From the NCBI RefSeq assembly GCF_009741445.1, contig NZ_CP046507.1, positions 2,046,001-2,110,000 on the forward strand: a stretch of DNA of 64,000 bases. The letters run 5' to 3'. The stretch is from Mycobacterium avium subsp. avium (GTDB lineage: Bacteria > Actinomycetota > Actinomycetes > Mycobacteriales > Mycobacteriaceae). Position 1 is the first letter of the stretch; every line of letters starts with the position of its first letter. The notes beneath the pieces are model-generated. The model was not told the origin of the DNA. It worked only from the letters and a program-made list of their open reading frames with translations, and did not search any database. Below, one piece after another: positions 9,257 to 19,234 of the stretch. The position numbers and the translations under genes are program-made.

Positions 9257-9961
9257 TTACTCGCCGGCGGCGCCGGAGGCCAGCTCGACCGCGGCGATGG
9301 CCCGCTGCGCCGACTTGATCGCGGCGTAGGTGGCCAGCGCGGCCAGCACGGTCAGCGGCCAGCCCATCCCGATCCGCGCCGCCGCCAGCCAGCCGGTGCG
9401 GTCGGCGTCGTACAGCAGCCCCTGCACCACGAAGCGGGCGGCGAACACCAGCACCCAGCACAGCGAGGCGACGTCGAACGCGTACACGGCCCGCGGCACG
9501 CTGCGCCAGCCGTCGCCGCGCCCGCCGGCCCAGCTCCACGCGTAGCCGACCAACGGGCGGCGGATCAGCACCGACGCGGCGACCACCACCGCCCACAGCA
9601 ACGACATCCAGATGCCCAGCAGGAAGTAGCCCTTGGACTCCCCCACCACGTAGGCGATCAGCGCGCACAGCGCCACACCGAAGAACCCCGAGATCGCCGG
9701 CTGCGGCGAGTCCCGGCGCACCAGGCGCCACAGCAGCACCAGCGCGGCCACCCCCAGCGCGGCCGCGATCGCCGCGACCAGGCCGGACACACTCGACGCG
9801 ATGACGAACACGACCACCGGCAGCGACGAGTAGATGACACCACTGACTCCGCCTGCCTGTGCCAGCAGACGTTCGGGATTGATGCGGTTAGCGGTCATTT
9901 GTTCCGATGAGCCCGGCTCCCCGGGGGACGGGATTGCCCCCATGTCGTCGGGGACGGTCAC
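9257..9961 (-). CDS. DUF3159 integral membrane protein
   Basis: A 234-residue membrane protein with about six hydrophobic helices after a hydrophilic N-terminus (e.g. IYSSLPVVVFVIASSVSGLV at about residue 50). It belongs to the actinobacterial DUF3159 family (Rv2693c); the function is unknown. The GTG at 9961 overlaps the TGA of the OB-fold gene upstream (GTGA); an ATG at 9943 is possible. Overlap with the OB-fold gene indicates a two-gene operon. Confidence 0.85.
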   Translation of the reverse strand: MTVPDDMGAIPSPGEPGSSEQMTANRINPERLLAQAGGVSGVIYSSLPVVVFVIASSVSGLVAAIAAALGVAALVLLWRLVRRDSPQPAISGFFGVALCALIAYVVGESKGYFLLGIWMSLLWAVVVAASVLIRRPLVGYAWSWAGGRGDGWRSVPRAVYAFDVASLCWVLVFAARFVVQGLLYDADRTGWLAAARIGMGWPLTVLAALATYAAIKSAQRAIAAVELASGAAGE

Positions 9962-10326
9962 CGTTGAATTTCGTAGTGCGGGTTGTAGATCGCCTTGGTT
10001 CCGTTCTCCAGCTTGCCCAGCCGGCCGCGCACCCGCAAGGTGCGGCCCGAGTCGATGCCCGGGATGCGGCGCTGGCCCAGCCACACCAGGGTGACGGTGT
10101 CGCTGCCGTCGAACAGCTCGGCGCGCACGCCGCCGGCGCAGGCCCGGCCGTTACATTCCACGCTGCGCAGCGTGCCGACCATGGTGACCTCCTGGCCACG
10201 CTCGCAGTCGATCGCACGTTGCGCGCCGGTGCTGGCGACCTCGTCGGACAGTTCCTCGGAGTCGCGTTGCTCCGGATCCTCCGTCAACCGTCGGGTGAGC
10301 CGGCGCAGATACCCTTGGGCCCCCAT
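9958..10326 (-). CDS. OB-fold nucleic-acid-binding-like protein
   Basis: A 122-residue protein. An N-terminal basic helix (YLRRLTRRLTEDPEQRDSEE) is followed by a five-strand OB fold (EVTMVGTLRSVE to RVRGRLGKLENG) like that of RecG or aminoacyl-tRNA-synthetase anticodon domains. It ends NPHYEIQR. The ATG at 10326 gives exactly the length I recall for Rv2694c and has AGGAG 6 bases upstream. Function unknown; binding to DNA or RNA is inferred from the fold only. Confidence 0.85.
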   Translation of the reverse strand: MGAQGYLRRLTRRLTEDPEQRDSEELSDEVASTGAQRAIDCERGQEVTMVGTLRSVECNGRACAGGVRAELFDGSDTVTLVWLGQRRIPGIDSGRTLRVRGRLGKLENGTKAIYNPHYEIQR

Positions 10327-10464
10327 GGCCACTCCTGACAATGCTGATAAGCCTCGACGCTTCCATTTATGCCAACGGACACCGTAGACCTCTTGGTTCC
10401 CCCGCGCCAACCGACTCAAACACCCCGGTTGGAGCCCCGGTGAACGCCGGGGCACTATCAAGGG

Positions 10465-11163
10465 GTGGTGGTCGATCTGCGCGGTGTCAGTGCCGTGTTG
10501 TTGCCCGGCACCGGCTCCGACGACGACTACATTCACCGGGCATTCTCGGGTCCGCTCACCGGGGTGGGCGCGGTGCTGGTGGCCCCGCCGCCGCATCCCG
10601 ACCGGTTGGTGGCGGGCTATCTGGAGGCGCTGGACGACGCGGCGCGCCGAGGGCCGATCGCGGTCGGCGGCGTGTCGATCGGCGCGGCCGTGGCGGCCGC
10701 GTGGGCGCTGGCCCATCCCGATCGGGCGGTCGCGGTGCTGGCCGCGCTGCCGGCCTGGGCCGGGGCCCCCGAGGAGGCGCCGGCCGCGCTGGCGGCACGC
10801 TATTCGGCCGCCCGGTTGCGCGCCGACGGGCTGGCGGCGACGACGATCCAGATGCGCGCGTCCAGCCCGGCGTGGCTGGCCGACGAGCTGACCCGCTCGT
10901 GGGGCGCGCAGTGGCCGCACCTGCCCGACGCCATGGAAGAGGCGGCCGGCTACGTGGCGCCGAGCCGCGACGAGCTGGCCGGGTTGACCGCGCCGCTGGC
11001 GGTGGCGGCCGCGCTCGACGACCCGATTCACCCGCTGCAGGCGGGCCGGGACTGGGTGGCCGCCGCGCCGCGGGCGGCGCTGCGCACGGTGACGCTGGAT
11101 CAGATCGGCGCCGACCCCGCCGCCCTGGGCGCGGCCTGCCTGGCCGCGCTGGCCGAGCTGTAG
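10465..11163 (+). CDS. alpha/beta-hydrolase-like protein
   Basis: A 232-residue alanine-rich soluble protein. The nucleophile-elbow pattern G-x-S-x-G is visible as GGVSIGAAVA (about residue 70), after a strand with LLPGTGSDDD. A late acidic residue (AALDDPIHPLQAG) and a distal region could supply the rest of a triad, but I do not see a clear catalytic His. Substrate unknown. Starts at GTG 10465 with AAGGGG just upstream; GTG 10468 is equally possible. Divergent from the OB-fold gene, with a 7-bp hairpin (10434-10453) in the gap. Equivalent of Rv2695. Confidence 0.75.
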   Translation: MVVDLRGVSAVLLPGTGSDDDYIHRAFSGPLTGVGAVLVAPPPHPDRLVAGYLEALDDAARRGPIAVGGVSIGAAVAAAWALAHPDRAVAVLAALPAWAGAPEEAPAALAARYSAARLRADGLAATTIQMRASSPAWLADELTRSWGAQWPHLPDAMEEAAGYVAPSRDELAGLTAPLAVAAALDDPIHPLQAGRDWVAAAPRAALRTVTLDQIGADPAALGAACLAALAEL

Positions 11164-11178
11164 TCCCGAGCGGCCGGG

Positions 11179-11955
11179 TCAGCCGCCGGTGGTGGTGCGC
11201 AGCTGTTGCATGGCCGACCCGTCGGCGCTGCGCCGCGCGGCCGGCTCGTTGCCCGGCGACTGCTGGGACTGGGCTTGCTGCGCGGCGGCCTGCTGCGCGG
11301 CCGCGGCCTCCCGCAGCTGCTGGGCCATCGGCTCGGGCAGCTGCACCGGCAGCGGCGTGCGCACCGGAAGGGGGGTGTCGCCGCGGCGAACGACGGTGTC
11401 CGCCAACGCCGCTCGCGCTTCCTGCTCGAGTGCCTCCATCGTCTCGTGGGTGCCGTTGACGACGCAGCGGATCATCCACCGGTAGCCGTCGACGCCGATG
11501 AAGCGCACCACGCCGGCGGCGGTGCCGACCACCTCCCGCCCCCAGGGCCCGTCCTGGATGCTGACCTTGGCCGAGTCGTTGCGCAGCGACTCGGCCAGCT
11601 CGGCGGCCACCTCGCGCCACAGCCCGCCGGTCTTGGGCGCCGCGTAGGCCGCGATGGTGAAACGGCCGTTGGCCGTGACGACCCAAACCGCGCTCGGCAC
11701 ACCGGTTTCGGTCAACTCCACCTGCAGTTGGCCGGCCTCCGGCATCGGGATCAGCACCGAGCCCAGGTCCAGCCGGGCCAGCTCCGCCACGGCGGGGTCG
11801 TCGAAATCGTCGATGTCGAACGGACCCTCGAGCTCGTCGGCGGCCTGCTCGTCCGCGTCGTCGTGCGCCACCACCGGGTCGGGTTCGGGGATCTCCGCGC
11901 CGACCGGGGTGTCCTCGTCGTCGCCCCTGCGGGCGCGCCTACCGAATACAGCCAT
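11179..11955 (-). CDS. DUF3710 protein
   Basis: A 258-residue soluble protein of the actinobacterial DUF3710 family. A basic-acidic N-terminus (MAVFGRRARRGDDEDTP) leads into a conserved alpha/beta core with DLGSVLIPMPEAGQLQVEL and GVDGYRWMIRCVVNGTHE. The C-terminal 40 residues are Ala/Gln-rich and low-complexity. No catalytic motif is apparent. It lies 80 bases downstream of dut on the same strand, so it may be part of a dut operon. Equivalent of Rv2696c. Confidence 0.85.
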   Translation of the reverse strand: MAVFGRRARRGDDEDTPVGAEIPEPDPVVAHDDADEQAADELEGPFDIDDFDDPAVAELARLDLGSVLIPMPEAGQLQVELTETGVPSAVWVVTANGRFTIAAYAAPKTGGLWREVAAELAESLRNDSAKVSIQDGPWGREVVGTAAGVVRFIGVDGYRWMIRCVVNGTHETMEALEQEARAALADTVVRRGDTPLPVRTPLPVQLPEPMAQQLREAAAAQQAAAQQAQSQQSPGNEPAARRSADGSAMQQLRTTTGG

Positions 11956-12035
11956 CAGCGCCGCTCTTCCCCGGGTGGGGTGCCCACCTCATCGCGCCTC
12001 ATCGCGCCTCCTCGTGAAATCCTCGCCGGCGCGCA

Positions 12036-12500
12036 TCACAGACTCGCGTGTCCGCCGGAGGAACCGTGGCCGCCGTCGCCCCGGGACGTGCCGGCCAGCC
12101 CGGCCTCGTCGAACGACGACACCTCGACCAGCTCCACCAACTCGACGCGCTGCACCAGCAGCTGGGCGATGCGGTCGCCGCGGTGCACCACGATCGGCTC
12201 GGCCGGGTCCAGGTTGATCAGCGCCACCTTGATCTCGCCGCGGTAGCCCGCGTCGATGGTACCCGGGCTGTTGACGATCGAAAGTCCAACGCGCGCAGCA
12301 AGTCCCGACCGCGGATGCACCAGGCCCACCATGCCGAACGGGATGGCGACCGCCACCCCGGTGCGCACCAGGGCGCGCCGGCCGGGTTCCAGCCGGACGT
12401 CTTCGGCGCTGTAGAGGTCGACGCCCGCGTCGCCTTCGTGGGCGCGGCTGGGCAGCGGAAGCCCGGGGTCGAGACGGACGATGGCCAGACTGGTCGACAC
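12036..12500 (-). CDS. dut: deoxyuridine 5'-triphosphate nucleotidohydrolase
   Basis: Hydrolyses dUTP to dUMP and pyrophosphate, keeping uracil out of DNA and feeding thymidylate synthesis (thyX is 49 kb downstream). The 154 residues contain all trimeric dUTPase motifs: [45 protein letters not shown], and the C-terminal glycine-rich arm GHGSSGG that closes over the substrate. GTG start at 12500 with TAGTCT (minus strand, 12509-12514) 8 bases upstream, i.e. probably leaderless. Only 25 bases separate it from the divergent DUF3093 start. Confidence 0.97.
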   Translation of the reverse strand: MSTSLAIVRLDPGLPLPSRAHEGDAGVDLYSAEDVRLEPGRRALVRTGVAVAIPFGMVGLVHPRSGLAARVGLSIVNSPGTIDAGYRGEIKVALINLDPAEPIVVHRGDRIAQLLVQRVELVELVEVSSFDEAGLAGTSRGDGGHGSSGGHASL

Positions 12501-12508
12501 GGGGCCAC

Positions 12509-12518
12509 AGACTACCCT
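12509..12518. promoter_or_regulatory. interlocked divergent -10 boxes of dut and the DUF3093 gene
   Basis: Minus-strand TAGTCT (12509-12514) and plus-strand TACCCT (12513-12518) overlap by two bases. Each is 7-8 bases from its own GTG start, so the two leaderless promoters occupy the same DNA and probably exclude each other. Confidence 0.5.
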
Positions 12519-12525
12519 TGACCGC

Positions 12526-13011
12526 GTGTCCGATACCCGCGTCGCGCCGCACCACGTGCGATATCGCGAACGATTGTGGGTGCCCTGGTGGTGGTGGCCG
12601 CCGGCGTTCGCGCTGGCCGGCATCATCGCGTTCGAGTTCAACATGGGTGTCACCCGCCAGTCCTCGTGGTGGCCATACGCGGCGCTGTTCGCGGTGGCCG
12701 CCGCGGCGCTGCTGTGGCTGGGCCGCATCGAGGTCCGGGTCACCGCCAACCCCGCCGTGCCCGGCGAGGTGGAACTGTGGGCCGGCCCCGCGCACCTGCC
12801 GGTCACCGCGATCGCCCGCTCCGCGCCGGTGGCGCCGTCGGCGAAATCCGCCGCCCTGGGCCGTCAGCTCGACCCGGCCGCCTACGTACTGCACCGGGCG
12901 TGGGTGGGACCGATGATCCTGGTGGTACTCGACGACCCGGACGATCCGACGCCGTACTGGTTGGTGAGCTGCCGTCACCCGGAGCGGGTGCTGTCGGCAT
13001 TACGCGGCTGA
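12526..13011 (+). CDS. DUF3093 membrane protein
   Basis: A 161-residue protein with two adjacent hydrophobic helices near the N-terminus ([16 protein letters not shown] and [18 protein letters not shown]) and a soluble C-terminal domain. DUF3093 is an uncharacterised actinobacterial family (Rv2698). The GTG at 12526 gives the length I recall for that homologue and is preceded by TACCCT. The stop is 4 bases from the end of the convergent DUF4193 gene. Confidence 0.85.
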   Translation: MSDTRVAPHHVRYRERLWVPWWWWPPAFALAGIIAFEFNMGVTRQSSWWPYAALFAVAAAALLWLGRIEVRVTANPAVPGEVELWAGPAHLPVTAIARSAPVAPSAKSAALGRQLDPAAYVLHRAWVGPMILVVLDDPDDPTPYWLVSCRHPERVLSALRG

Positions 13012-13015
13012 CCGA

Positions 13016-13318
13016 TCAGGCCGCGCAGTCGGTACAGATCATCACGCCGTTCTTCTCGCTGGCCAGCCGACTGCGGTGTTGCACCAAAAAGCAGCTCGAG
13101 CAGGTGAATTCGTCAGCCTGCTTCGGGATGACGCGCACCGAGAGCTCTTCCCCCGAGAGGTCGGCGCCGGGCAGTTCGAAAGATTCAGCGGATTCAGATT
13201 CGTCGACGTCGACGACGGACGAAGCCGCCTCGTTCCGTCGCGCTTTGAGCTCCTCCAGCGAGTCCTCCGAGACGTCATCGGTCTCGGTACGCCGTGGAGC
13301 GTCATAGTCGGTAGGCAT
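13016..13318 (-). CDS. DUF4193 zinc-ribbon-like protein
   Basis: A 100-residue acidic protein. The C-terminal half carries two CxxC pairs (CSSCFLVQH and ICTDC, about 20 residues apart) that should bind zinc. The N-terminus is charged and probably disordered. DUF4193 is conserved and, as I recall, often essential in mycobacteria (Rv2699c); its role is unknown. Preceded by a 177-bp AT-richer gap shared with divergent cei. Confidence 0.87.
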   Translation of the reverse strand: MPTDYDAPRRTETDDVSEDSLEELKARRNEAASSVVDVDESESAESFELPGADLSGEELSVRVIPKQADEFTCSSCFLVQHRSRLASEKNGVMICTDCAA

Positions 13319-13495
13319 TCTTTCCCCTCACATGCCCTCGTTATCCAAGCATCGCTTTGTACCAGCGTCGAACGCATCCACCAAACGATTCGTGCCCGGA
13401 TCGCGGCCCCTTAAGGTGTGATTTACCTCACATCCCTATTTTTACCCTTGCGCTCGCTTCTGAACAGGGGTTTGGCGTGCGACTAGAGTGCAGCT

Positions 13496-14164
13496 GTGGT
13501 CACACAAATCACCGAGGGTACCGCTTTCGACAAGCACGGCCGGCCATTCCGCCGGCGCAACCCCCGGCCGGCGATCGTGGTGGTGAGCCTGCTCGCGGTG
13601 GCCACCGCCGTCATCTGGACGGTGGCGCTGACGCGGCCCGCCAAGATGCACGAGGCCGCGGTGTGCAATCCCCCGCCCAAGTCGACCGGGCCGGCGGGGT
13701 CGACGGCTTCGGCGCCGGCCCAGCTCGGTGAGCAGGTGTCGCGCAGCGCCATGATGGACGTGACGCCCGCCAAGCTCGCCGACACCAAGGTCCGCGTGCT
13801 CAACGCCAGCGGCCGCGGCGGGCAGGCCGGCGACGTCGCCGGGGCGATGAAGGACCTCGGCTTCGCCCAGCCCACCGCCGCCAACGACCCGCTGTACGCG
13901 GGCACCCGGCTCACCTGCCAGGGCCAGATCCGGTTCGGCACCGCCGGGCAGGCCACGGCCGCGGCGGTGTGGCTGGTGGCGCCGTGCACCGAACTGTTCA
14001 ACGACAACCGCGCCGACGACTCCGTCGACCTCGCGCTGGGCACCGACTTCACCGCGCTGGCCCACAACGACGACATCGACGCGGTGCTGGCCACCCTGCG
14101 GCCCGGGGCCACCGAACCCTCGGATCCCACGCTGCTGGCCAAGATTCACGCCAGCAGCTGCTGA
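13496..14164 (+). CDS. cei: LytR_C-domain envelope integrity protein
   Basis: A 222-residue protein with a short basic cytosolic N-terminus, one transmembrane helix (AIVVVSLLAVATAVIWTVAL, about residues 22-41) and an extracytoplasmic LytR_C domain (VRVLNASGRGGQAGDVAGAM). The M. tuberculosis homologue Rv2700 (Cei) is needed for cell-envelope integrity. Two cysteines near LTCQGQ and VAPCTEL may form a disulfide. The start is GTG 13496 with TAGAGT 6 bases upstream, suggesting a leaderless message. Confidence 0.9.
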   Translation: MVTQITEGTAFDKHGRPFRRRNPRPAIVVVSLLAVATAVIWTVALTRPAKMHEAAVCNPPPKSTGPAGSTASAPAQLGEQVSRSAMMDVTPAKLADTKVRVLNASGRGGQAGDVAGAMKDLGFAQPTAANDPLYAGTRLTCQGQIRFGTAGQATAAAVWLVAPCTELFNDNRADDSVDLALGTDFTALAHNDDIDAVLATLRPGATEPSDPTLLAKIHASSC

Positions 14165-14169
14165 GGCGC

Positions 14170-15048
14170 TCAGTCCAGGATCGGGTCCAGGCCGTCGAAG
14201 CGTTCCAGGACGGCCAGCAGCTCGTCGGCGATCCCGGGCGCGGCGGCCAGCACCAACCCGGCCCCGTCGCCGTCGGGTGCCGGCAGCACCACCCGGGCGC
14301 CGGCCTCCGCGGCGATCAGCGCGCCCGCGGCGCGGTCCCACACTTTCAAACCGTGCTCGTAATAGGCGTCCAGCCGGCCCGCGGCGACCATGCACAGATC
14401 CAGCGCCGCCGACCCGATCCGCCGCACGTCGCGGACCACCGGCAGCATCCGCGCCAACAGCGCCGCCTGCGCCGCGCGCCGTTGCCGCGCATAGCCAAAA
14501 CCGGTGCCCAGCAACGCCATCGACACATCGTCGACCGCCGCGCACTGCAGCGGTTGCCTGCCTGCGCCGTCGCTGACATGGGCGCCGAGACCGGCGGCCG
14601 CCGAGTACACCCGGTCGCCGACCACGTCGGCGACCGCCCCGGCCACCGACTCCCCGTCGACCTGAGCGCCGACCGAGACCGCATAGGCGGGGATGCCGTA
14701 CACGAAATTCACCGTGCCGTCGATGGGGTCGAGCACCCAGGTGACCGTCCCGTCCCCAGGGGCCGACGGCTCGGCGGGCCCCCCGCCCTCCTCGCCGAGA
14801 ATCGGTTCGCCGGGCCGTAATTGGGCCAACCGGTCCCGCAGCAGCCGCTCCGTCTCGGTGTCCACCACGGTCACCGGGTCGGTCGGCGTGCTCTTGGATC
14901 GCACCGCGCCGCCGTCGGGGGCGGACGCCCCGCCGGGCTCGGTGCCGAACACCTCGGCGCGCCGGCGCCGGACAAACGCGGCCGCCTCGGCGGCCAGGGT
15001 CTCGGCCACCGAACGCAGCCGCACGAGCTCGTCATCGGAGGGCATCAC
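14170..15048 (-). CDS. suhB: inositol-1-monophosphatase family protein
   Basis: A 292-residue Mg2+-dependent phosphatase, probably hydrolysing myo-inositol 1-phosphate for phosphatidylinositol and mycothiol synthesis. Metal-binding motifs: ILGEEGG (about residue 78) and WVLDPIDGTVNF (about 100); the second motif region is KVWDRAAGALIAAEAGA near 225. Starts GTG-ATG at 15048/15045. Convergent with cei (6 bases), divergent from ppgK. Equivalent of Rv2701c. Confidence 0.92.
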   Translation of the reverse strand: MMPSDDELVRLRSVAETLAAEAAAFVRRRRAEVFGTEPGGASAPDGGAVRSKSTPTDPVTVVDTETERLLRDRLAQLRPGEPILGEEGGGPAEPSAPGDGTVTWVLDPIDGTVNFVYGIPAYAVSVGAQVDGESVAGAVADVVGDRVYSAAAGLGAHVSDGAGRQPLQCAAVDDVSMALLGTGFGYARQRRAAQAALLARMLPVVRDVRRIGSAALDLCMVAAGRLDAYYEHGLKVWDRAAGALIAAEAGARVVLPAPDGDGAGLVLAAAPGIADELLAVLERFDGLDPILD

Positions 15049-15149
15049 CGGTCCATCGCATCACAGTCGCCGCCGCCGCGCAGACGCCGCGGACCGCGCG
15101 GTCGCGGCGTTAAGGTGGGCGGACAGCCCAGTGACGCCGAGGAGATTCG

Positions 15150-15956
15150 ATGACCAGCACCGACTCGACCGCGCACACCCCCGCCGCCCCGGCCGCCGGC
15201 CCGCCGCCGCGGCGCGGCTTCGGCGTCGACGTCGGCGGCAGCGGCATCAAGGGCGGCATCGTCGACATGGACACCGGGCTGCTGATCGGCGAGCGGGTCA
15301 AGCTGCTGACCCCGCAACCGGCGACACCCTCGGCCGTCGCCAAGACCATCGCCGCGGTGGTCGACGCCTTCGAATGGACCGGGCCGCTGGGCGTCACCTA
15401 TCCCGGGGTGGTCACCCACGGCGTCGTGCAGACCGCGGCCAACGTGGACAAGGCGTGGATCGGCACCAACGCACGCGACATCATCAGCGCCGAACTGAAC
15501 GGCCAGGAGGTCACCGTCCTCAACGACGCCGACGCCGCCGGGCTGGCCGAGGAGCACTACGGGGCGGGCCGGAACCAGTCGGGGCTGGTGGTGTTGCTGA
15601 CGTTCGGCACCGGGATCGGCTCGGCGGTCATTCACAACGGCACCCTGATACCCAACACCGAGCTCGGGCACCTGGAGGTGGGCGGCAAGGAGGCCGAGCA
15701 GCGCGCGGCGTCCTCGGTGAAGGAACGCCACGGCTGGTCCTATGAGAAGTGGGCCAAACAGGTGACCCGGGTGCTGGTGAGCATCGAGAACGCGCTGTGG
15801 CCGGACCTGTTCATCGCCGGCGGCGGGATCAGCCGCAAGGCCGACAAATGGCTGCCGCTGCTAGAAAACCGCATCCCGGTGGTCGCCGCGGCCCTGCTCA
15901 ACACCGCCGGGATCGTCGGCGCGGCCATGGCCGCGACCTCGGACGTCACCCACTGA
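15150..15956 (+). CDS. ppgK: polyphosphate glucokinase
   Basis: A 268-residue ROK-family kinase that phosphorylates glucose using polyphosphate or ATP. The phosphate-binding loop is FGVDVGGSGIKGGIVD (residues 25-40). LNDADAAGLAEEHYGAG contains the catalytic-Asp region, followed by TFGTGIGSAV and ELGHLEVGG. Length and sequence match the mycobacterial PPGK. GGAG lies 9 bases before the ATG. Upstream of sigA on the same strand with a 177-bp gap, so probably a separate transcript. Confidence 0.95.
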   Translation: MTSTDSTAHTPAAPAAGPPPRRGFGVDVGGSGIKGGIVDMDTGLLIGERVKLLTPQPATPSAVAKTIAAVVDAFEWTGPLGVTYPGVVTHGVVQTAANVDKAWIGTNARDIISAELNGQEVTVLNDADAAGLAEEHYGAGRNQSGLVVLLTFGTGIGSAVIHNGTLIPNTELGHLEVGGKEAEQRAASSVKERHGWSYEKWAKQVTRVLVSIENALWPDLFIAGGGISRKADKWLPLLENRIPVVAAALLNTAGIVGAAMAATSDVTH

Positions 15957-16074
15957 TTTTTGGCCGGCACAGCCGTAGTACCGCGCACTGTCGTTACAAT
16001 GGTGCTCGGCGAACGCCCAACCGCCAGCGTGCGACTGGTCACGCTGATACCAACGCCGACATCGACATAGCAGA

Positions 16075-16112
16075 CACTTTCGGTTAACCATGCCCACTAC
16101 CCACCGAAAGTG
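16075..16112 (+). promoter_or_regulatory. inverted repeat in the sigA leader
   Basis: CACTTTCGGT (16075-16084) and ACCGAAAGTG (16103-16112) form a perfect 10-bp stem with an 18-base loop, ending 21 bases before the sigA GTG and just upstream of its GAAGGGG ribosome-binding site. It could be a 5'-UTR hairpin or a dyad operator. Confidence 0.45.
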
Positions 16113-16133
16113 AGCCCAAACGAAGGGGTGTAA

Positions 16134-17663
<1,530 letters not shown>

Positions 17664-17882
17664 GATTCAGACCAGAACACCCGCAGGCGTCACGGCCCAG
17701 GCGTTGCCGTCGTCCTGAGGGGCCGAACGGCCAGTCGGTCAAGATCGCGATTCGCGGGTTCCGCGACCGTCAATCGGCGGATACTCAGCTAACCCAGCTA
17801 CGGCGGTTCGAGCAGTTGAGGAGCTGCGATGCCAGCCAGCTGAGAGACGCATCGTCGAGGCTGGGCCGATCGGAGGGTTGTC

Positions 17883-18692
17883 ATGGGTCTGCTTGACGAC
17901 AAGGTCGCCTTCGTGACCGGTGCGGCGCGCGGTCAAGGCCGCAGCCACGCGGTGCGGCTGGCGCGCGAGGGTGTATCGGTGATCGCGGTCGACATTTGCG
18001 ACGAGGTATCGCCAGACAACGCCTATCCGCCTGCCACCGAAGCGGATCTCAAGGAGACCGCCGGTCTGCTCGAGCGGGAGGGGAGGCCGTTCGTCGTCGA
18101 CACGGCGGACGTGCGCGATCTCAAGGCCCTCGAACGAATCGTGACCGAGGGCGTCGAGCGTCTCGGCGGCCGACTGGATGTCGTAGTTGCCAATGCCGGG
18201 ATCGCCAACTGGGCTCGGTTGTGGGAGATGTCTGAAGAGCAGTGGCTGACGATGCTGGACGTGAACCTGTCGGGTGTCTGGCGAACAATGAAAGCCACTG
18301 TTCCGCATATGATCTCGGCTGGCAACGGTGGATCGATTGTCTTGATCAGCTCGGTCGCAGGGATCAAGTCGCTGCCTGGGCAGGCCCACTACAGTGCGGC
18401 CAAGCACGGGGTTGTGGGGCTCACCAAGTCGGCGGCCATCGAGCTAGGCGAATACGGAATTCGCGTGAACTCCGTTCACCCGTGGGGTGTGGCGACACCG
18501 ATGGGCGTACCGCCGACAGAGTTCCTGACCGAGCATCCGAATTATGTCGTGTCGTTCGGCAGTGTGCTGCCGCCCTATGCTGTGGCCGAGCCGGATGACA
18601 TCTCCGATGCGGTCCTCTGGCTCGCTTCGGATCTGGCCCGAACGGTGACAGGCACGCAGCTCACTGTCGACATGGGTGCCACCAAGGTCTAA
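17883..18692 (+). CDS. mycofactocin-type SDR oxidoreductase
   Basis: A 269-residue short-chain dehydrogenase. Cofactor loop [16 protein letters not shown] (15-30), NAG motif VVANAGI, catalytic Ser in VLISSVAG and YSAAK (Tyr/Lys). The GARGQGR form of the loop and the insertion after the second strand (DICDEVSPDNAYPPATEADL) are hallmarks of SDRs with tightly held NAD(H) that pass electrons to mycofactocin. Strong GGAGG before the ATG. I recall no gene here in M. tuberculosis (sigA is followed by Rv2704), and the flanking 219-bp and 134-bp gaps look less GC-rich than the neighbouring genes, so insertion is likely. Substrate unknown. Confidence 0.88.
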   Translation: MGLLDDKVAFVTGAARGQGRSHAVRLAREGVSVIAVDICDEVSPDNAYPPATEADLKETAGLLEREGRPFVVDTADVRDLKALERIVTEGVERLGGRLDVVVANAGIANWARLWEMSEEQWLTMLDVNLSGVWRTMKATVPHMISAGNGGSIVLISSVAGIKSLPGQAHYSAAKHGVVGLTKSAAIELGEYGIRVNSVHPWGVATPMGVPPTEFLTEHPNYVVSFGSVLPPYAVAEPDDISDAVLWLASDLARTVTGTQLTVDMGATKV

Positions 18693-18826
18693 TTGGAGCG
18701 CACACATCCCCAGAATGGTTGGCGCGCAAGCCATCTCGATGCCGGCGTAAGCCGGTAGGTCAAACTGACGCTGTCGCCGGAAAATTCGGCTGCGGCGGGG
18801 CGCGGTGCCGACGTACCGTGAGGCGC

Positions 18827-19234
18827 ATGTCTGGCAACCGCACCGTGGTCCAATCCGACTCGGCCTTCGAATCCGACGTCGGCTACGCGCGGGCGGTGCG
18901 CGTCGGCCCGCACGTCTGGGTCGCCGGGACAACCGGCGCCGGGCCCGCCGGCGACATCGCCGCCCAAGCGCGAGATGCCTTGTGCCGCATCGAGATTGCC
19001 CTGCGACAGGCCGGCGCCGAACTCGCCGATGTGGTGCGCACCCGCATCTACGTCACCGACATCTCGCGCTGGCGCGAGGTCGGGGCGGTGCACGCGGAGG
19101 TGTTCGGCGCGATACGGCCCGCGGCCACCATGGTCGAGGTCGCGGCGCTGATCGCACCCGAGTTGCTGGTGGAGATCGAAGCCGACGCCTACGTGGCGAC
19201 GGGCGGGAAGCCGCCGTCGGGTCCCGGCCGGTAG
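18827..19234 (+). CDS. RidA/YjgF-family protein
   Basis: A 135-residue RidA-family protein (reactive imine/enamine deaminases). Conserved parts: GYARAVRVGPHVWVAGTT near the N-terminus, ELADVVRTRIYVTDISRW in the middle (with the substrate-binding Arg) and PAATMVEVAAL before the C-terminal strand with LVEIEADAY. ATG 18827 was chosen because the homology starts there; an upstream in-frame start at 18719 would add an unsupported 36 residues. Its end overlaps the convergent DUF952 gene by 46 bases. Equivalent of Rv2704. Confidence 0.88.
   Translation: MSGNRTVVQSDSAFESDVGYARAVRVGPHVWVAGTTGAGPAGDIAAQARDALCRIEIALRQAGAELADVVRTRIYVTDISRWREVGAVHAEVFGAIRPAATMVEVAALIAPELLVEIEADAYVATGGKPPSGPGR

Noticed and set aside
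10434..10453. GCCCCGG-TGAACG-CCGGGGC hairpin before the hydrolase-like gene
   Set aside because: A 7-bp GC stem is common by chance at this GC content; no regulator or terminator context.
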